Source: Lysobacterales bacterium (GTDB lineage Bacteria; Pseudomonadota; Gammaproteobacteria; Xanthomonadales; Xanthomonadaceae). From it: a stretch of 53,435 nt of DNA. This document shows, piece by piece, positions 1 through 9,260 of this stretch. Position numbers and translations under genes: made by a program. The notes under the pieces are model-generated. The model saw only the letters and a list, made by a program, of their open reading frames with translations, was not told where the DNA came from and did not search any database. Where the stretch lies: the NCBI GenBank assembly GCA_017302035.1, contig JAFLEA010000015.1, positions 1 through 53,435 on the forward strand, given 5' to 3'. Numbering within the stretch: the first letter of the stretch is position 1; each line of letters begins with the position of its first letter.

Positions 1-3000
1 GACCAGGCCAGGTCGGGCGCGTCGCCGTTGCCCTGGTCGAAGACCAGCATTTCATAGCCGTCGCCGGTCTGCGGCGGGTCAGACACGTATGGGATGGCGT
101 TGCCCACGTCGCCGTTGCGGTCGTTCCAGATGCGCACGCCGTTGGTGGACCAGTCTTTGCCCGGCGCGAGGGTGGTGATGAAATAATCGCCGCGGCCGTC
201 CACATCCAGGTCCAGTTCTACACCGTAGTTGCCGTACAATCCGTCACCGCGCGGCCCAGCCAGGCTGATGGTGACGTACATCCACTGGCGGTCCTGCGAG
301 AGCAAGGCGCGGGTGATGTCCACGTCGGGATAGTAGATATTCATCTCGCCGCCGTTGAAGGGGCGCTCGAAGAGGTTGAGGTCATACTGGTCGCCGCCAA
401 CGGCGCGCAACTCGCTGGCTACCACCGACGAGTTGTCGTCCTCGGCAAAACTCTCGGGCGAACTTGGCACATTGGACGGCTGTTTGAGCGGGGTTGTCGC
501 CTGGCTGGACGGGGTTTCGACCGGCACGCCAGAGTCGGTGGGGCAGGCCGCATTCAGGTACTGGCGGCACTCATCCTCGGAAAATTCGCGCGTGGTGCGC
601 TGGTTGGCGAGCTTGATCAATTCCTCCAGGCCGAAGACGTAGGCGCGCACAGAGCCGTCGCGCCCGGCGCTGTACAGGTATTTTCCGTTTGGACTGACAG
701 CCGCTTCGTAGATGCGGTCGGTATGGCCGTAGGTCTGGAGTTCGACGGTGCGGTCTTCGAGGTTCCACAGCACGCCGATGCCGTCGGCGCCGCCGGTGTA
801 GAGGAATTTGCCGTCGGCGCTGAAGGCCAGGCCAAAGAGGGTGTCTCCCCGCCCGCGAATGGGCGCCTGCGACTGGCCCCAGCGCGACGGGTCCATGTCC
901 CACAGGATGACGCTGCCGTCGTCGCCGCCGGAGGCCAGCAATTTTCCGCTCGGGTCGAAGGCCACCACCTGGACGATGTCGGTGTGGCCGGTCAGCGCGG
1001 CGAGTTGGCTGCCGCTCTTTGTGTCCCACAGGATGATGACCTGGTCATAGTAGCCGACGGCCAGGATGGAGCCGTCTGGATTGTAGTCGAGCGAGAAGGC
1101 CGCGCCCCAGGTGGACGGAAGTTCGAACACGGGGTCGCCGTTTTCGGCATCCCAGATCGTGACCGTGCCTGTTTCGCCGCCGCTGGCTACGTTTTTGCCG
1201 TCCGGGCTGTAGGCCACGGTTTGCAGCGGACCGCCGTCCCCGCCGAGTTTGAACAGTTCCTTCGCGCTGGCGGTGTCCCAGATGCGGGTGGTGCCGTCCT
1301 GGCCGGCCGTGGCGATGCGCTGGCCGTCCGGGCGGAAGGAGACGCTGTTGACGATGCCCTGGTGCCCGCCTAGTGTGTTGAGCAGGCGGCCGGAGGTCGT
1401 GTTCCACAGGCGTACGAGCCCGTCGCCGCCCGCGCTGGCCAGTTGCGCGCCGTCCGCGCTGACAGCGATGTCGTACACGCTGGCGCGGTTGTCGAAGGTC
1501 AGCCATTCGCGGCTGCCCTCCGGCGAGACGTTCCAGATGCGCACGGTCTTGTCCTTGCTGGAGGTGGCGATGCGCTTGCCATCGCGGCTGATGGCCAGGC
1601 CGTAGACCTGGTCTTTGTGGCCCACCAACACCATGCCCGGGCGGCCGTAGGTCGTGTCCCAGAAGCGCACGGTGCGGTCGGCGCTGACGGAGATCAGGGT
1701 CGAACCGTCGCGGCTGTAGGCCAGGCTGTAGACCCAGTCGCGGTGGCCGGTGATGGTCAGGGCTTTGGGGGTGCCCGGCTGCGAGATATTCCACAGGATG
1801 ATGGAACGGTCTTCTCCGCCGGCGGTGGCGAGTTGTTTGCCGTCGGGGCTGAAGGCCACGCTGTTGACGTAGCCGCTGTGGCCCTGCAGGCGGTAGAGCG
1901 GGCGGTAGGTGTTGGCGTCCCAGACGATGGCCAGCGAGTCGGCGCCGGCCGTCGCAAGGCGCGTGCCGTCCGGGCTGTAGGTCACCGCCTGGATGTCGCC
2001 CGTGTGGCCGTTGAGCGGCTGCACGAACACATCGTCGGCCAGGGTCCACACCACCAGGGCGCCGCCTTCGCCGCCGCTGACGAGATGGGTGTTATCGGGG
2101 CTGAAGGCCAGCCCCCAGATGACGCCCTCCTGCACGGGCTGCGATTTGACTTCGGTCCAGCCGCTGGTCTCGTAGAGTACGATGCGGCCCTCGCCGGTGG
2201 CGGCGGCCAGCAGTTTGCCGTCTGGGCTGAAGGCCACGGAGGTGACGCCGTAGCCGTCGGCTGGCGGGGTGAGCAGGGCCAGGTTGGCGACCAGCCGCCC
2301 GGTGACGGTGTCCCAGACCTTGAGCACGCCGTCGTTGCCGGCTGTGGCGAGGCGTTGTCCGCTTGGGCTGAAGGCCGAGCCCCAGACCGTGCCATTATGG
2401 GTGAGCGAATCTGCGCCCGAGATGGCCGTATCGCGCAGGACGTGTTCGACGCGCATGGCGGGCAGGGCCTGTCGCAAGGCGTCTTCCACCTGCTGGATGG
2501 CGCTGCGCATTTCGGCCTGTTGCAAGTCCACGTTTTGGGTGGCCTGCAGAGCCAGACGGATGCTGAGTTCGGGGTCGATGCCCAGGTTGCTGACAGATTG
2601 GGCCGCCAGTTCGCGCAGGTGGGCGATCTGTTCCTTTTGGGAGGCCAGCGCGGTCTGCTGTTCGGCCAGGGCCTGCTGCTGGTTGGCGCGCTCGGTCTGC
2701 TGGTTGGCGCGTTCGGCCTCGGCCAGGGCGCGCTGTTCCTGCTCGGTGGCGCGTTTCGTCTCCTGCTGGGCCTGGTAGAAGAAGAACAATGCCGCCAGGG
2801 CCAGTACGGTCATCAGCACCGCCGCCCAGCGGATGAGGCGGTTGGTGCGTTGTTCGCGCATGGCGTTTTGATATTCCTGCTTGCAGGCGTCCAGGAAATC
2901 CTGTTCGGCGGGCAGCAGTTCCTCGGCATGCCCCCTGGCCCATTCGTCGGCCTCAAGGTAGGCCTTGCCGCGCAGCAGCAGAGAATCGGGGCGGCTCTGA

Positions 3001-3105
3001 TTGTTCCACAGGTCGGCCTGGCGCTGGAAGACGCTCAGGTTTTCGAGGAACCAGGCGGCGTTGTTGCGGCGGATGGGGCGGGTCAGGCGGTCGTGGGCCA
3101 GTTCG
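1..3105 (-). other. WD40-repeat beta-propeller portion with membrane helix and coiled coil (probably from another organism)
   Basis: The part of the frame downstream of the ProB homology reads, in order: a STAND-NTPase-type linker, a transmembrane helix (IRWAAVLMTVLALAALFFFY), a Glu/Gln-rich coiled coil made of AEAERANQQ-like units, and then more than a dozen WD40 repeats of the pattern VAFSPDGKxLAxAGxDGxVxLWD. A non-repeat C-terminal region contains ELDLDVDGRGDYF and DRNGDVGN. No stop occurs before base 1. Large proteins of this shape (NTPase, membrane helix, WD40) are common in Chloroflexota and cyanobacteria. Third codon positions look less GC-biased than in the genes to the right. The N-terminal NTPase expected of such proteins is absent here, replaced by ProB. 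Function is not predictable beyond a protein-interaction scaffold. Confidence 0.8.
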
Positions 3106-3866
3106 CGCAGCACCTCGGCGCGGCGGCCGTTGAACAGCACGGTGTCGATGCCGGCCGCGCCGGCCTTGGCCGCGGCTTCGAGCTTGGTGCGCATGCCGCC
3201 GGTGCCGGCGGCGCTGCCGCTGCCGCCGGCCATGGCGAATATCGCCGGGGTCAGCTCCGGCACTTCGGCCAGCAGCCGCGCGTCCGGGTTGCTGCGCGGG
3301 TCGGCGTCGTACAGGCCGTCGACGTCGCTGGCGATGAACAGCACGTCGGCATCGATCAGCGCAGCGACGATCGCGGCGAGGTTGTCGTTGTCGCCGAGCT
3401 TGAGCTCGTCCACCGAGACGGTGTCGTTCTCGTTGACCACCGGCAGTGCGCCCAGGGCCAGCAGTTCGTCCAGGGTGGCGCGCGCGTTGAGGTAGCGGCG
3501 GCGGTTGCGCAGGTCGTCGTGGGTCAGCAGCACCTGTGCGACCGGGCGCTCGAAGAAGCGTTGCCACAGCCCGATCAGTTGCGCCTGGCCGAGCGCGGCC
3601 AGGGCCTGGCGCGCGGCCATCGCCGCCCCGGCCTGTCCGGCCCGGGGCAGGATCGCGCGCCCGGCGGCGACCGCGCCGGACGACACGATGACGACCTCGC
3701 GCCCGGCCGCCAGGCTGGCCGAAACGAACTGGGCCAGGCCGAGGGCGAAGCGCGGCGACAGGCCGCCGCCGTCGGCGGCGAGCAGGTTGCTGCCGACCTT
3801 GAGTACCGCGCGCCGCCATGGCGGCAGGGCGTGCAGGTGGGCGGCGCTGGCCGATTCGCTGCTCAT
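1..3866 (-). CDS. proB: Glutamate 5-kinase N-terminal domain fused in frame to a WD40-repeat protein (probable chimera; open at left edge)
   Basis: One uninterrupted frame runs from ATG at 3866 off the left edge. Residues 1 to about 262 are the amino-acid-kinase domain of glutamate 5-kinase, the first step of proline synthesis: KVGSNLLA near residue 23, VIVSSGAVAAGR, the VNENDTVS substrate loop, LGDNDNLAAIVA, ASDVDGLYDADPR and GTGGMRTKLEAAAKAG. After ELAHDRLT (3081-3104) the homology changes abruptly. The PUA domain and normal C-terminus of ProB are missing, and a linker typical of STAND/WD40 proteins begins (RPIRRNNAAWF, then LLLRGKAYLEADEWA). The start lies 16 nt after argH, as expected for proB at the end of this cluster; proA would normally follow. 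The kinase half is surely proB. That the whole frame is one real gene is doubtful. Confidence 0.75.
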   Translation of the reverse strand, partial: MSSESASAAHLHALPPWRRAVLKVGSNLLAADGGGLSPRFALGLAQFVSASLAAGREVVIVSSGAVAAGRAILPRAGQAGAAMAARQALAALGQAQLIGLWQRFFERPVAQVLLTHDDLRNRRRYLNARATLDELLALGALPVVNENDTVSVDELKLGDNDNLAAIVAALIDADVLFIASDVDGLYDADPRSNPDARLLAEVPELTPAIFAMAGGSGSAAGTGGMRTKLEAAAKAGAAGIDTVLFNGRRAEVLRELAHDRLTRPIRRNNAAWFLENLSVFQRQADLWNNQSRPDSLLLRGKAYLEADEWARGHAEELLPAEQDFLDACKQEYQNAMREQRTNRLIRWAAVLMTVLALAALFFFYQAQQETKRATEQEQRALAEAERANQQTERANQQQALAEQQTALASQKEQIAHLRELAAQSVSNLGIDPELSIRLALQATQNVDLQQAEMRSAIQQVEDALRQALPAMRVEHVLRDTAISGADSLTHNGTVWGSAFSPSGQRLATAGNDGVLKVWDTVTGRLVANLALLTPPADGYGVTSVAFSPDGKLLAAATGEGRIVLYETSGWTEVKSQPVQEGVIWGLAFSPDNTHLVSGGEGGALVVWTLADDVFVQPLNGHTGDIQAVTYSPDGTRLATAGADSLAIVWDANTYRPLYRLQGHSGYVNSVAFSPDGKQLATAGGEDRSIILWNISQPGTPKALTITGHRDWVYSLAYSRDGSTLISVSADRTVRFWDTTYGRPGMVLVGHKDQVYGLAISRDGKRIATSSKDKTVRIWNVSPEGSREWLTFDNRASVYDIAVSADGAQLASAGGDGLVRLWNTTSGRLLNTLGGHQGIVNSVSFRPDGQRIATAGQDGTTRIWDTASAKELFKLGGDGGPLQTVAYSPDGKNVASGGETGTVTIWDAENGDPVFELPSTWGAAFSLDYNPDGSILAVGYYDQVIILWDTKSGSQLAALTGHTDIVQVVAFDPSGKLLASGGDDGSVILWDMDPSRWGQSQAPIRGRGDTLFGLAFSADGKFLYTGGADGIGVLWNLEDRTVELQTYGHTDRIYEAAVSPNGKYLYSAGRDGSVRAYVFGLEELIKLANQRTTREFSEDECRQYLNAACPTDSGVPVETPSSQATTPLKQPSNVPSSPESFAEDDNSSVVASELRAVGGDQYDLNLFERPFNGGEMNIYYPDVDITRALLSQDRQWMYVTISLAGPRGDGLYGNYGVELDLDVDGRGDYFITTLAPGKDWSTNGVRIWNDRNGDVGNAIPYVSDPPQTGDGYEMLVFDQGNGDAPDLAW
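3081..3105 (-). other. Junction between ProB and WD40 homology (short shared sequence)
   Basis: The bases encode ELAHDRLT. The phrase fits the last helix of the ProB kinase domain (VLRELAxDRL) and also the conserved AHDRL-RPIR-NNAAWF motif of WD40-bearing STAND proteins. Homology is purely ProB on the right and purely WD40-type on the left. A shared stretch of about 24 bases at the switch point is what a k-mer assembler leaves when it joins two genomes. Confidence 0.65.
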
Positions 3867-3882
3867 GCGCGGGAATGGCCGC

Positions 3883-5178
3883 TCATGCCAGCCGGTCCCA
3901 GCGCGCCTGCAGCTCGTCCAGGCGCAGGTCGGCGGCCGCGCCCGGCGAGGTGCGCGCGGCCAGGCTGCCTTCCGGGGTGCGGCCCTGCCCGGCCGAGTCG
4001 GCCGCAGCCGCGGCAGCCTTGTAGGCCTCGCGGAACGGCACCCCGGCCAACGCGGCCTCCACCGCCACGTCGGTGGCGTACATGCCCGAGTCGATCGCCG
4101 CGCGCAGGCGGTCCTGGCGCCATTCCAGGTTGGCCAGCAGCGCCGGCAGCAGCTCCAGCGCCGCCAGCCCGCGGCCGAAGCCATGGAAGATCGCGCCCTT
4201 GGACGCCTGCAGGTCGCGGTGGTAGCCGGAAGGCAGCGACAGCAGGTGTTCGATCTCGGTGCGCGCGGCGGCAACGCTGGCGTGGGTGGCGCGCATCAGC
4301 TCGATCACGTCCGGATTGCGCTTGTTGGGCATGATCGAACTGCCGGTGGTGTACTGCGCCGGCAGGGCGACGAAGCCGAACTCGGCACTGGTGAACAGCG
4401 ACAGGTCCCAGGCGATCCGGCGCAGGTCCAGGGTCGCGCTGCCGAGCGCCTCCAGCGCGGCCAGTTCGAACTTGCCACGCGAGAGCTGTGCGTAGACCGG
4501 CGAGACCTGCATGCGCCCGAAGCCGAGCGCCGCGGTGGTGTGCCCGCGGTCCAGCTGCAGGTTGACGCCGTAGCCGGCGGCGGTGCCGAGCGGATTGGCG
4601 TCGACCAGGGCCAGGGTATCGGCGGCGCGGGTCGCGTCGTCGATGAAGGCTTCGGCCCAGCCGGCCCACCACATGCCCGCCGAGGACACCACGGCACGCT
4701 GGATATGGGTATATCCGGGCAGCGGCAGCGCGGCTTCGGCGCGGGCGCGGTCCAGCGCCACCCCGGCGATCGCGCGCGCGAGCTGCGCGGTGCGCGCCAG
4801 CTTTTCCTTCAGCCACAGTCGGGTGGCGACCAGGACCTGGTCGTTGCGGCTGCGGCCGGTGTGGATCTTGCGGCCGGCGTCGCCCAGGCGCTCGGTCAGG
4901 CGCGCCTCGATCGCCGAATGGCCGTCCTCGTAGCGCTCGTCCAGGACGAAGGTGCCGGAATGGAAGTCGTCGGCCAGGATCGCCAGTTCGCGCCGCAGCC
5001 CGTCCAACTCGCCCTGCGAAAGGATGCCGATGCGCTGCAGGCCCTCGGCGTGCGCGCCGCTGGCGGCGATGTCGTGCAGGAAGAACTCGCGGTCCAGGAC
5101 CACGTCGTCGCCGGCGAGGAAGCGCTGGATCTGCGCGTCCACCGCCACGCCGGGCTTTTGCCACAGGAGGTCAACCAT
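3883..5178 (-). CDS. argH: Argininosuccinate lyase
   Basis: Cytosolic lyase of the fumarase/aspartase superfamily that splits argininosuccinate into arginine and fumarate, the last step of arginine synthesis. The 431-residue length is close to the family norm. Visible motifs are [19 protein letters not shown] and the superfamily signature [12 protein letters not shown] at about residues 279-290, which carries the catalytic Ser loop. The start ATG at 5178 overlaps the end of argC by 8 nt, implying translational coupling. The stop is followed 16 nt later by proB. Nothing looks broken. Confidence 0.97.
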   Translation of the reverse strand: MVDLLWQKPGVAVDAQIQRFLAGDDVVLDREFFLHDIAASGAHAEGLQRIGILSQGELDGLRRELAILADDFHSGTFVLDERYEDGHSAIEARLTERLGDAGRKIHTGRSRNDQVLVATRLWLKEKLARTAQLARAIAGVALDRARAEAALPLPGYTHIQRAVVSSAGMWWAGWAEAFIDDATRAADTLALVDANPLGTAAGYGVNLQLDRGHTTAALGFGRMQVSPVYAQLSRGKFELAALEALGSATLDLRRIAWDLSLFTSAEFGFVALPAQYTTGSSIMPNKRNPDVIELMRATHASVAAARTEIEHLLSLPSGYHRDLQASKGAIFHGFGRGLAALELLPALLANLEWRQDRLRAAIDSGMYATDVAVEAALAGVPFREAYKAAAAAADSAGQGRTPEGSLAARTSPGAAADLRLDELQARWDRLA

Positions 5179-6145
5179 TGCCTTGTCCCCTTTCCACCGG
5201 GATCGACGCCAGTTCGTCGAAACCCAGGGCGATGTTGATGTTCTGCATGGCCTGGGTCGCCGCGCCCTTGAGCAGGTTGTCCTCGGTGGCCACCACCACC
5301 AGGCGCTTGCCGCCCGGGGCCACGGCGAAGCCGCCGATCTCCACCCCGTGGCGACCGGCGATGCGGCTCACCCACGGTGCTTCCTCGACCACCTCCACCA
5401 GCGGCTCGCCGGCATAGCGCTGCCGGTAGCGCGCCCGCACCCAATCCGCGGTCACCGGCTCGCGCAGCCACAGGTTGGCGGTCAGGGTGATGCCGCGGAA
5501 ATGCGGGGCCACGTGCGGCATGAACTCCACCGGCACCTGCAGCCGGGTGGACACCTCGCGCTCGTGCAGGTGGCCGACCAGCGAATATGGCATCAGGTTG
5601 TCGCGCAGCAGCTCGACGTTGTTCTTGTCCGAGGGCGCGGTGCCGGCGCCGGAGTAGCCGGACACGCCGAAGCACTGCGGCGGCCCGGCGAGGTACTCGA
5701 GCATCGGCCAGATCGCCAGTTGCATCGCGGTGGCGTAGCAGCCCGGGTTGCTGATCCGCTTCTGCCCGGCGTAGCGGCCGCGGGTGATCTCCGGCAGGCC
5801 GTAGTACCAGCCCGGATCGAAGCGGTAGTCGGCCGACAGGTCCACCAACAGGGTGTCGGGCCTGGCCGCGTCGATCGCCTCGACGTAGGGCGCGGCCTTG
5901 CCGTTGGGCAGGGCCAGCACCACAACCTCGGCGCCGCGCGCGGCCACCGCCGCCGGATCCAGGTTCTCGTAGCGCAGTTCGCCACGGTAGGCATCGCTGT
6001 GTTCGGCCACGCGCTGGCCGGCCAGCTCGCGCGAGGACACGAACGCCAGTTCCAGGTGCGGATGCGCGGCGACCAGCCGGATCAATTCCGCGCCGGTATG
6101 CCCGCGCGCGCCGACGATGCCGATGCTGCGTCTTGCGGTGTTCAT
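5171..6145 (-). CDS. argC: N-acetyl-gamma-glutamyl-phosphate reductase
   Basis: NADPH-dependent reductase converting N-acetylglutamyl phosphate to N-acetylglutamate semialdehyde, the third step of arginine synthesis. The N-terminal Rossmann motif is [13 protein letters not shown] (about residues 9-21). The catalytic Cys is in SNPGCYATA (Cys136), and a GHLHEREVS segment follows. I place the start at ATG 6145, giving 324 residues. A longer frame upstream only adds a non-conserved tail that lies inside the preceding acetyltransferase gene. The ATG shares an ATGA with the stop of that gene, and the end overlaps argH, so the three are tightly coupled. Confidence 0.96.
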   Translation of the reverse strand: MNTARRSIGIVGARGHTGAELIRLVAAHPHLELAFVSSRELAGQRVAEHSDAYRGELRYENLDPAAVAARGAEVVVLALPNGKAAPYVEAIDAARPDTLLVDLSADYRFDPGWYYGLPEITRGRYAGQKRISNPGCYATAMQLAIWPMLEYLAGPPQCFGVSGYSGAGTAPSDKNNVELLRDNLMPYSLVGHLHEREVSTRLQVPVEFMPHVAPHFRGITLTANLWLREPVTADWVRARYRQRYAGEPLVEVVEEAPWVSRIAGRHGVEIGGFAVAPGGKRLVVVATEDNLLKGAATQAMQNINIALGFDELASIPVERGQGNG

Positions 6146-6744
6146 GGATGCGAGTCCAGCTTGAACTGCAGGTGGCGCCTGGCCGCGGGCCATTCGCCGT
6201 CGATCAGGGAAAACACCACGGTGTCGCGCAGCGAGCCGTCGGCGTGGCGCTTGTGGTTGCGCAGCACGCCATCCTGCTTCGCCCCCAGGCGGGCGATCGC
6301 GGTGCGCGAGGCATGGTTGAACCAGCTGGTCTCGAAGAACACCGAGGCGCAGCCCAGGGCCTCGAACGCGTGCTCCAGCAGCAGCAGCTTGGTCTCGGTG
6401 TTCAGGCCCGTGCGCTGGACCCGCGGCGCGTACCAGGTGTAGCCGATCTTGAGCGTCGGCACGGCCGGGTCCAGGTCGTAGAAGCGCGTGCTGCCCACCA
6501 CCTGCCCGTCCGGATCGAGCACGGCGAACGGCAGGGCCCGTCCCATCGCCTGCTCCCTGAGCGCCTTGTCGATGTAGCGATCGACCGCGTCGGGCGCCGG
6601 CACGTTGGTGTACCAGGCCTCGTGCAGGCCGCTGCTGCGCGCCAGCTCGGCCAGTGCCGGCCCGTGCGCGGCCTCCAGCGGCACCAGCACGACCCGGTGC
6701 CCACCCAGCGTCGGCACCACGTTCCAGGGAGAAGTCACACCCAT
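6142..6744 (-). CDS. GNAT-family N-acetyltransferase inside the arginine cluster
   Basis: A 200-residue protein of the RimJ/RimL-like GNAT type. It has an N-terminal [12 protein letters not shown] strand, a central region with [11 protein letters not shown] and [29 protein letters not shown] (acetyl-CoA site), and a C-terminal [20 protein letters not shown] segment. The ATG at 6744 is preferred over an upstream frame that runs into argA/B. It sits 10 nt behind argA/B and overlaps argC by ATGA, so it is an integral operon member. The substrate is unknown. A role in acetyl-group transfer for arginine synthesis is possible, but acetylglutamate synthesis is already covered by the fused argA/B gene. 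Confidence 0.85.
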   Translation of the reverse strand: MGVTSPWNVVPTLGGHRVVLVPLEAAHGPALAELARSSGLHEAWYTNVPAPDAVDRYIDKALREQAMGRALPFAVLDPDGQVVGSTRFYDLDPAVPTLKIGYTWYAPRVQRTGLNTETKLLLLEHAFEALGCASVFFETSWFNHASRTAIARLGAKQDGVLRNHKRHADGSLRDTVVFSLIDGEWPAARRHLQFKLDSHP

Positions 6745-6754
6745 GCCTTGGTCC

Positions 6755-8086
6755 TCAGCCGACCAGGGTCGGCTGGCGGGTGGCGCAGTGCGCCACGCAG
6801 CGGCCGATCCGGTCCAGGCCCTCGATGCCGTACCAGAACACTTTCCACTTCTCCTGCTTGATGCAGCCATCGGATTCGGCGTAATAGAAGATGTTGACCG
6901 GGTTGTTGTGGCGCGAGCGCCAGTACAGCGCCGGCGTCTCCTCGCGCATCACGTTCCACACCGCTCGGCCCAGGCCCTCGCCCTGGGCGTCGTCGAGCAC
7001 CGCGAACTTGTCCAGGTACACGCCCTCGGGCGTATCCACCAGGATCACCGCGGCGCGGTAGTTCTCGCTGACGTAGGCGCGCAGCAGCGGGGTGCGTTCG
7101 AAGTAGTCCGGGACCAGGTCGCGGCCGAAGCTGGATTCGATCAGGGACTTGAGCGCGGCCAGGTCCAGCTCGCCCCAGGCAGTGGCGCGCTGCACCTTCT
7201 CGCCGCGCCGCACCAGGGTGCCCGAGCCCTTGTGGGTGAACAGTTCCTTGGCCAGGTCCGCCGGCCGGGTGATCGACACCGAAGAAGTCAGCGGCAGCCG
7301 GTCGAGCAGTTCCTTGATCTGCTGGATCTTCACCCGCATCCCGCCGTTGATCCACGGCTGCTGCATCAGGTGCTCGAACTCGGTGGACAGGTTGATCGAA
7401 TCGATCACCCGGCCCTGCTCGTCGAGCAGGCCGCCGGTGCCGGTGAGGAAGATGATCTTGTACGGCTGCAGCACCTGCACCAGTTCGTTGGCGGCGAAGT
7501 CGGCGTTGACGTTGAGGATCTGCCCGCCGGCGGTCTCGCCCAGGCTGGCGATCACCGGGATCGAACCGGCCTGCAGGCTGGCCTCGATCGGTGCCAGGTT
7601 CACCGATTTCACCTCGCCGACCAGGCCATAGGTGTCGCGGTCCAGGTACTCGGCCTCGAGCACGCCGCCGGTGATCGAGGTGGCGCGCGCACCGCCGGCC
7701 TGCAGCGCCTCGACCAGGCGCAGGTTGGAGGCCTGGAACACCTTGCGCACGATCGCCAGCGCCTGCGGCGTGGTCACCCGCAGGCCATTGACGGTCTGCT
7801 TCTCGATCCCGGCCGCGGCCAGTTCCTGGTCCAGCTGCGGGCCGGCGCCGTGGATCACGATCGGGGTCAGGCCCACTTCCTGCAGGAAGGCCAGCGAGGA
7901 GGTCAGCGCTTCCAGGTCGTCGCGCAACACCGCGCCGCCGACCTTGACCACGGCGAAACGCTTGGCGTCCAGCTGCGAGAAGCGCTTGAGGTACTGGCTG
8001 ATCTCCTTCGCGCTGGCCATGCTCGAAAGCAGGCGCACGATGGTCTGGCGGGTTTGGGTCTGGGTCTGGGTGGCGGGAACGTTCAC
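6755..8086 (-). CDS. argB: Bifunctional N-acetylglutamate synthase/N-acetylglutamate kinase
   Basis: A 443-residue fused enzyme doing the first two steps of arginine synthesis: acetylation of glutamate from acetyl-CoA, then phosphorylation. The amino-acid-kinase domain spans about residues 25-290 ([57 protein letters not shown]). A C-terminal vertebrate-type NAT domain follows to the end ([49 protein letters not shown]). This architecture is known from Xanthomonas and Xylella and resembles mitochondrial NAGS. The start is GTG at 8086. A short tandem repeat near the start codes QTQTQT, just after a non-conserved leader. argE ends 48 nt upstream. Confidence 0.95.
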   Translation of the reverse strand: MNVPATQTQTQTRQTIVRLLSSMASAKEISQYLKRFSQLDAKRFAVVKVGGAVLRDDLEALTSSLAFLQEVGLTPIVIHGAGPQLDQELAAAGIEKQTVNGLRVTTPQALAIVRKVFQASNLRLVEALQAGGARATSITGGVLEAEYLDRDTYGLVGEVKSVNLAPIEASLQAGSIPVIASLGETAGGQILNVNADFAANELVQVLQPYKIIFLTGTGGLLDEQGRVIDSINLSTEFEHLMQQPWINGGMRVKIQQIKELLDRLPLTSSVSITRPADLAKELFTHKGSGTLVRRGEKVQRATAWGELDLAALKSLIESSFGRDLVPDYFERTPLLRAYVSENYRAAVILVDTPEGVYLDKFAVLDDAQGEGLGRAVWNVMREETPALYWRSRHNNPVNIFYYAESDGCIKQEKWKVFWYGIEGLDRIGRCVAHCATRQPTLVG

Positions 8087-8134
8087 TTGGCTCGGGTCTG
8101 CAGAATACGGTCGTGGAAGGAAGGCGCGATCCGG

Positions 8135-9250
8135 TCAGGACGCGCCATTGATGATCCGGTTCACCGACTCGGCGTAACCGCGCAGCTGCGCCAGGGTCAC
8201 GAACTCGTCGGCGGTATGCGCCTGGGCGATGTCGCCCGGGCCATAGACCAGCGCGGTGTAGCCTCCGGCCGAGAACAGCGAAGCCTCGGTCCAGAAATCC
8301 ACCGCGTTGCCGACCGGCAGCCCCAGCGCGTCGGCGACGTCGCGCGCGGCCAGGCGGCGCTCCTCCGCGCGCGCGCCGCCCTGGTCAAAAGCAGCCCCGG
8401 AAGGCAGGCCGGGCCCGCGGAAAGTCTCCTCGAAGCGCGCGGCCGCCGGTTCGGCGCAGTCGGCGAACTGGGTCAGCAGCGCATCCACGTCCATCGACGG
8501 CAGCGGCCGGAAGCCGAAGCGCAGCTCGGCCTCGGGCGCGATCATGTTGGCCTTGATCCCGCCCTCGATCCGGCCGATGTTGAAGCGCAGCCCGGTCAGG
8601 CCGCCGAAGCGCGCGTGCGCCAGCGACTGCACGTGGTCCAGCGCGCGGCCGCCCCAGCGTACCGCCTGGTGCAGCGCGCTGGCCGCGGCGTCCTGGTGGC
8701 CGGAGGCGTGCCCGGCCCGGCCCTGGAAGCGCACCAGCACCGAGGAGATGCCGCGGTGCGCCAGCACCGCCTCGCCCATCGTCGGCTCGGCCACCAGCAC
8801 CGCCGCGTAGGGAATGCCGCGGGCCAGGAACGCAGCCACGCCGCGTGGATCGTTGGCTTCCTCGTCGCTGGTGAACAGGAAGGCGGCATCGCCGTCGCCG
8901 GCATTGGCCGCGGCCAGCAACGCCGCCGCCGCGCCCTTGATGTCGCACACGCCCAGGCCGACCACCCGGTCGTCGAGGCGGCGCATCGCGTGCGGGTCGG
9001 CGCTCCAGTGCGGCGAATCCGGGACCGTGTCCAGGTGCACGTTGAACAGGTACTTCGGCGCGCCGCGCACCGCATACAGGCTGACCGCGCCTGCGCCGTG
9101 GTCGACCACTTCCACTTCGAACCCGGGCAGGTTCGCGGCCAGGTAGCCGAAGATCCCGCCTTCGGCGGCGATCGCGCGCGGCGGATTGCGGGTGTCGAAC
9201 GACACCAGCTTCTCCAGGTACGCCAGGGTGGATTCGAGCAGGGCGGTCAT
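8135..9250 (-). CDS. argE: N-acetyl-L-citrulline/N-acetylornithine deacetylase (M20 family)
   Basis: Zinc-dependent M20/ArgE-family deacetylase of 371 residues. Metal and catalytic residues appear in FNVHLDTVP (His72, Asp74), GLGVCDIKG (Asp103) and FTSDEEAND (Glu130, Glu131). A dimerisation domain follows with GRAGHASGHQDAA, and the C-terminal metal His is in AQAHTADEFV. In Xanthomonas the homologue acts on N-acetylcitrulline, and that specificity is inferred here from the adjacent acetylornithine carbamoyltransferase. It starts 10 nt after argG and belongs to the same operon. Confidence 0.94.
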   Translation of the reverse strand: MTALLESTLAYLEKLVSFDTRNPPRAIAAEGGIFGYLAANLPGFEVEVVDHGAGAVSLYAVRGAPKYLFNVHLDTVPDSPHWSADPHAMRRLDDRVVGLGVCDIKGAAAALLAAANAGDGDAAFLFTSDEEANDPRGVAAFLARGIPYAAVLVAEPTMGEAVLAHRGISSVLVRFQGRAGHASGHQDAAASALHQAVRWGGRALDHVQSLAHARFGGLTGLRFNIGRIEGGIKANMIAPEAELRFGFRPLPSMDVDALLTQFADCAEPAAARFEETFRGPGLPSGAAFDQGGARAEERRLAARDVADALGLPVGNAVDFWTEASLFSAGGYTALVYGPGDIAQAHTADEFVTLAQLRGYAESVNRIINGAS

Positions 9251-9260
9251 CGGTGCGGAC

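Noticed and set aside
1443-4334. Long + strand frame (963 codons) over the WD40, proB and argH region
   Set aside because: It is antisense to well-supported genes and shows no recognisable domain.
7980-8086. Tandem GGGTCT-type repeat at the argA/B start as a possible phase-variable tract
   Set aside because: There are only about three six-base units in frame (QTQTQT); changes in copy number would keep frame, so no switching is expected.
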